A stretch of DNA of 13,722 nt from Candidatus Pacearchaeota archaeon (GTDB lineage Archaea; Nanobdellota; Nanobdellia; Pacearchaeales; GW2011-AR1), in contig JACQLL010000042.1 in NCBI GenBank assembly GCA_016234025.1, forward strand, positions 1 to 13,722, in the 5' to 3' direction. Position numbers and translations under genes: made by a program. Every line of letters starts with the position of its first letter. Position 1 is the first letter of the stretch. This document shows, one piece after another, positions 13,605 to 13,722 of the stretch. The notes under the pieces were generated by a model, which saw nothing but the letters and a program-made list of their open reading frames with translations, did not search any database and was not told where the DNA came from.

Positions 13605-13612
13605 TTTAAAAT
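13605..13612 (+). promoter_or_regulatory. TATA box for tRNA-Gln
   Basis: TTTAAAAT is centred about 27.5 bases before the tRNA 5' end at 13636 and begins just after the stop codon of the preceding gene. Confidence 0.6.
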
Positions 13613-13635
13613 ATTATTTTGATAGATTTTCATGA

Positions 13636-13708
13636 AGCCCTGTAGTATAGCGGTCAAGTATATCGGACTCTGGCTCCGGTGACCCCGGTTCGAATCCGGG
13701 CAGGGCTA
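13636..13708 (+). tRNA. tRNA-Gln (CTG), no intron
   Basis: A complete 73-nt cloverleaf is visible. The acceptor pairs AGCCCTG with CAGGGCT, followed by T8-A9. The D arm GTAT/GTAT has two wobble pairs and loop AGCGGTCAA. The anticodon stem is TCGGA/TCCGG with loop CTCTGGC, anticodon CTG (reads CAG). The variable loop is TGAC. The T arm is CCCGG-TTCGAAT-CCGGG, and the discriminator is A at 13708. CCA is not encoded (TT follows). Confidence 0.95.
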
Positions 13709-13722
13709 TTCAGAACTGAAAG

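Noticed and set aside
1..13722. CRISPR array, transposase or insertion sequence
   Set aside because: No regularly spaced direct repeats and no transposase motifs were seen; the only repeats are the short motifs listed.

Overview
The window looks like a low-GC archaeal chromosome. The strongest evidence is an intact archaeal-type elongation factor 2 with a diphthamide-type histidine. Two tRNA genes encode no CCA, and one carries a bulge-helix-bulge intron in its anticodon loop. Almost every transcription unit has an archaeal TATA box centred about 25-28 bases before the start codon or tRNA 5' end, so most mRNAs are probably leaderless. The many short unrecognised genes, and a bacterial-looking RNA polymerase alpha-CTD fold in a regulator, would suit a DPANN-type lineage (Woesearchaeota/Pacearchaeota-like). 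That placement is an inference and is weak.

Layout. Bases 1-2135 (minus) hold the N-terminal 711 codons of a type I restriction HsdR subunit, cut by the window edge; this stretch is visibly more AT-rich than the rest. Next come an intron-bearing tRNA-Glu(CTC) gene (minus), a small unknown gene (plus, 2576-2947), and a minus-strand run of separately promoted genes: two unknowns (190 and 130 codons), EF-2, and two more unknowns (154 and 114 codons). From a divergent promoter region at 7539-7679 a CPA2-family cation/proton antiporter with a C-terminal nucleotide-binding regulatory domain is read to the right.

Bases 9408-12042 look accessory. A structured non-coding stretch is followed by a leaderless 27-codon ORF translationally coupled (TAATG) to a 490-residue protein made of about five divergent repeats. 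An ADP-ribosyltransferase-like fragment interrupted by a TAG follows, then a convergent RelBE-type toxin-antitoxin pair. Imperfect inverted copies of an approximately 30-base GC-rich motif (core GGGTCGGCTCGC) flank this segment.

The right end carries a 518-residue protein with two alpha-CTD-like helix-hairpin-helix domains followed by several helix-turn-helix-like segments, then tRNA-Gln(CTG).

The best candidates for something undescribed are the repeat-protein/small-ORF module with its flanking inverted motif, the double alpha-CTD regulator, and the long, highly folded tRNA-Glu intron.
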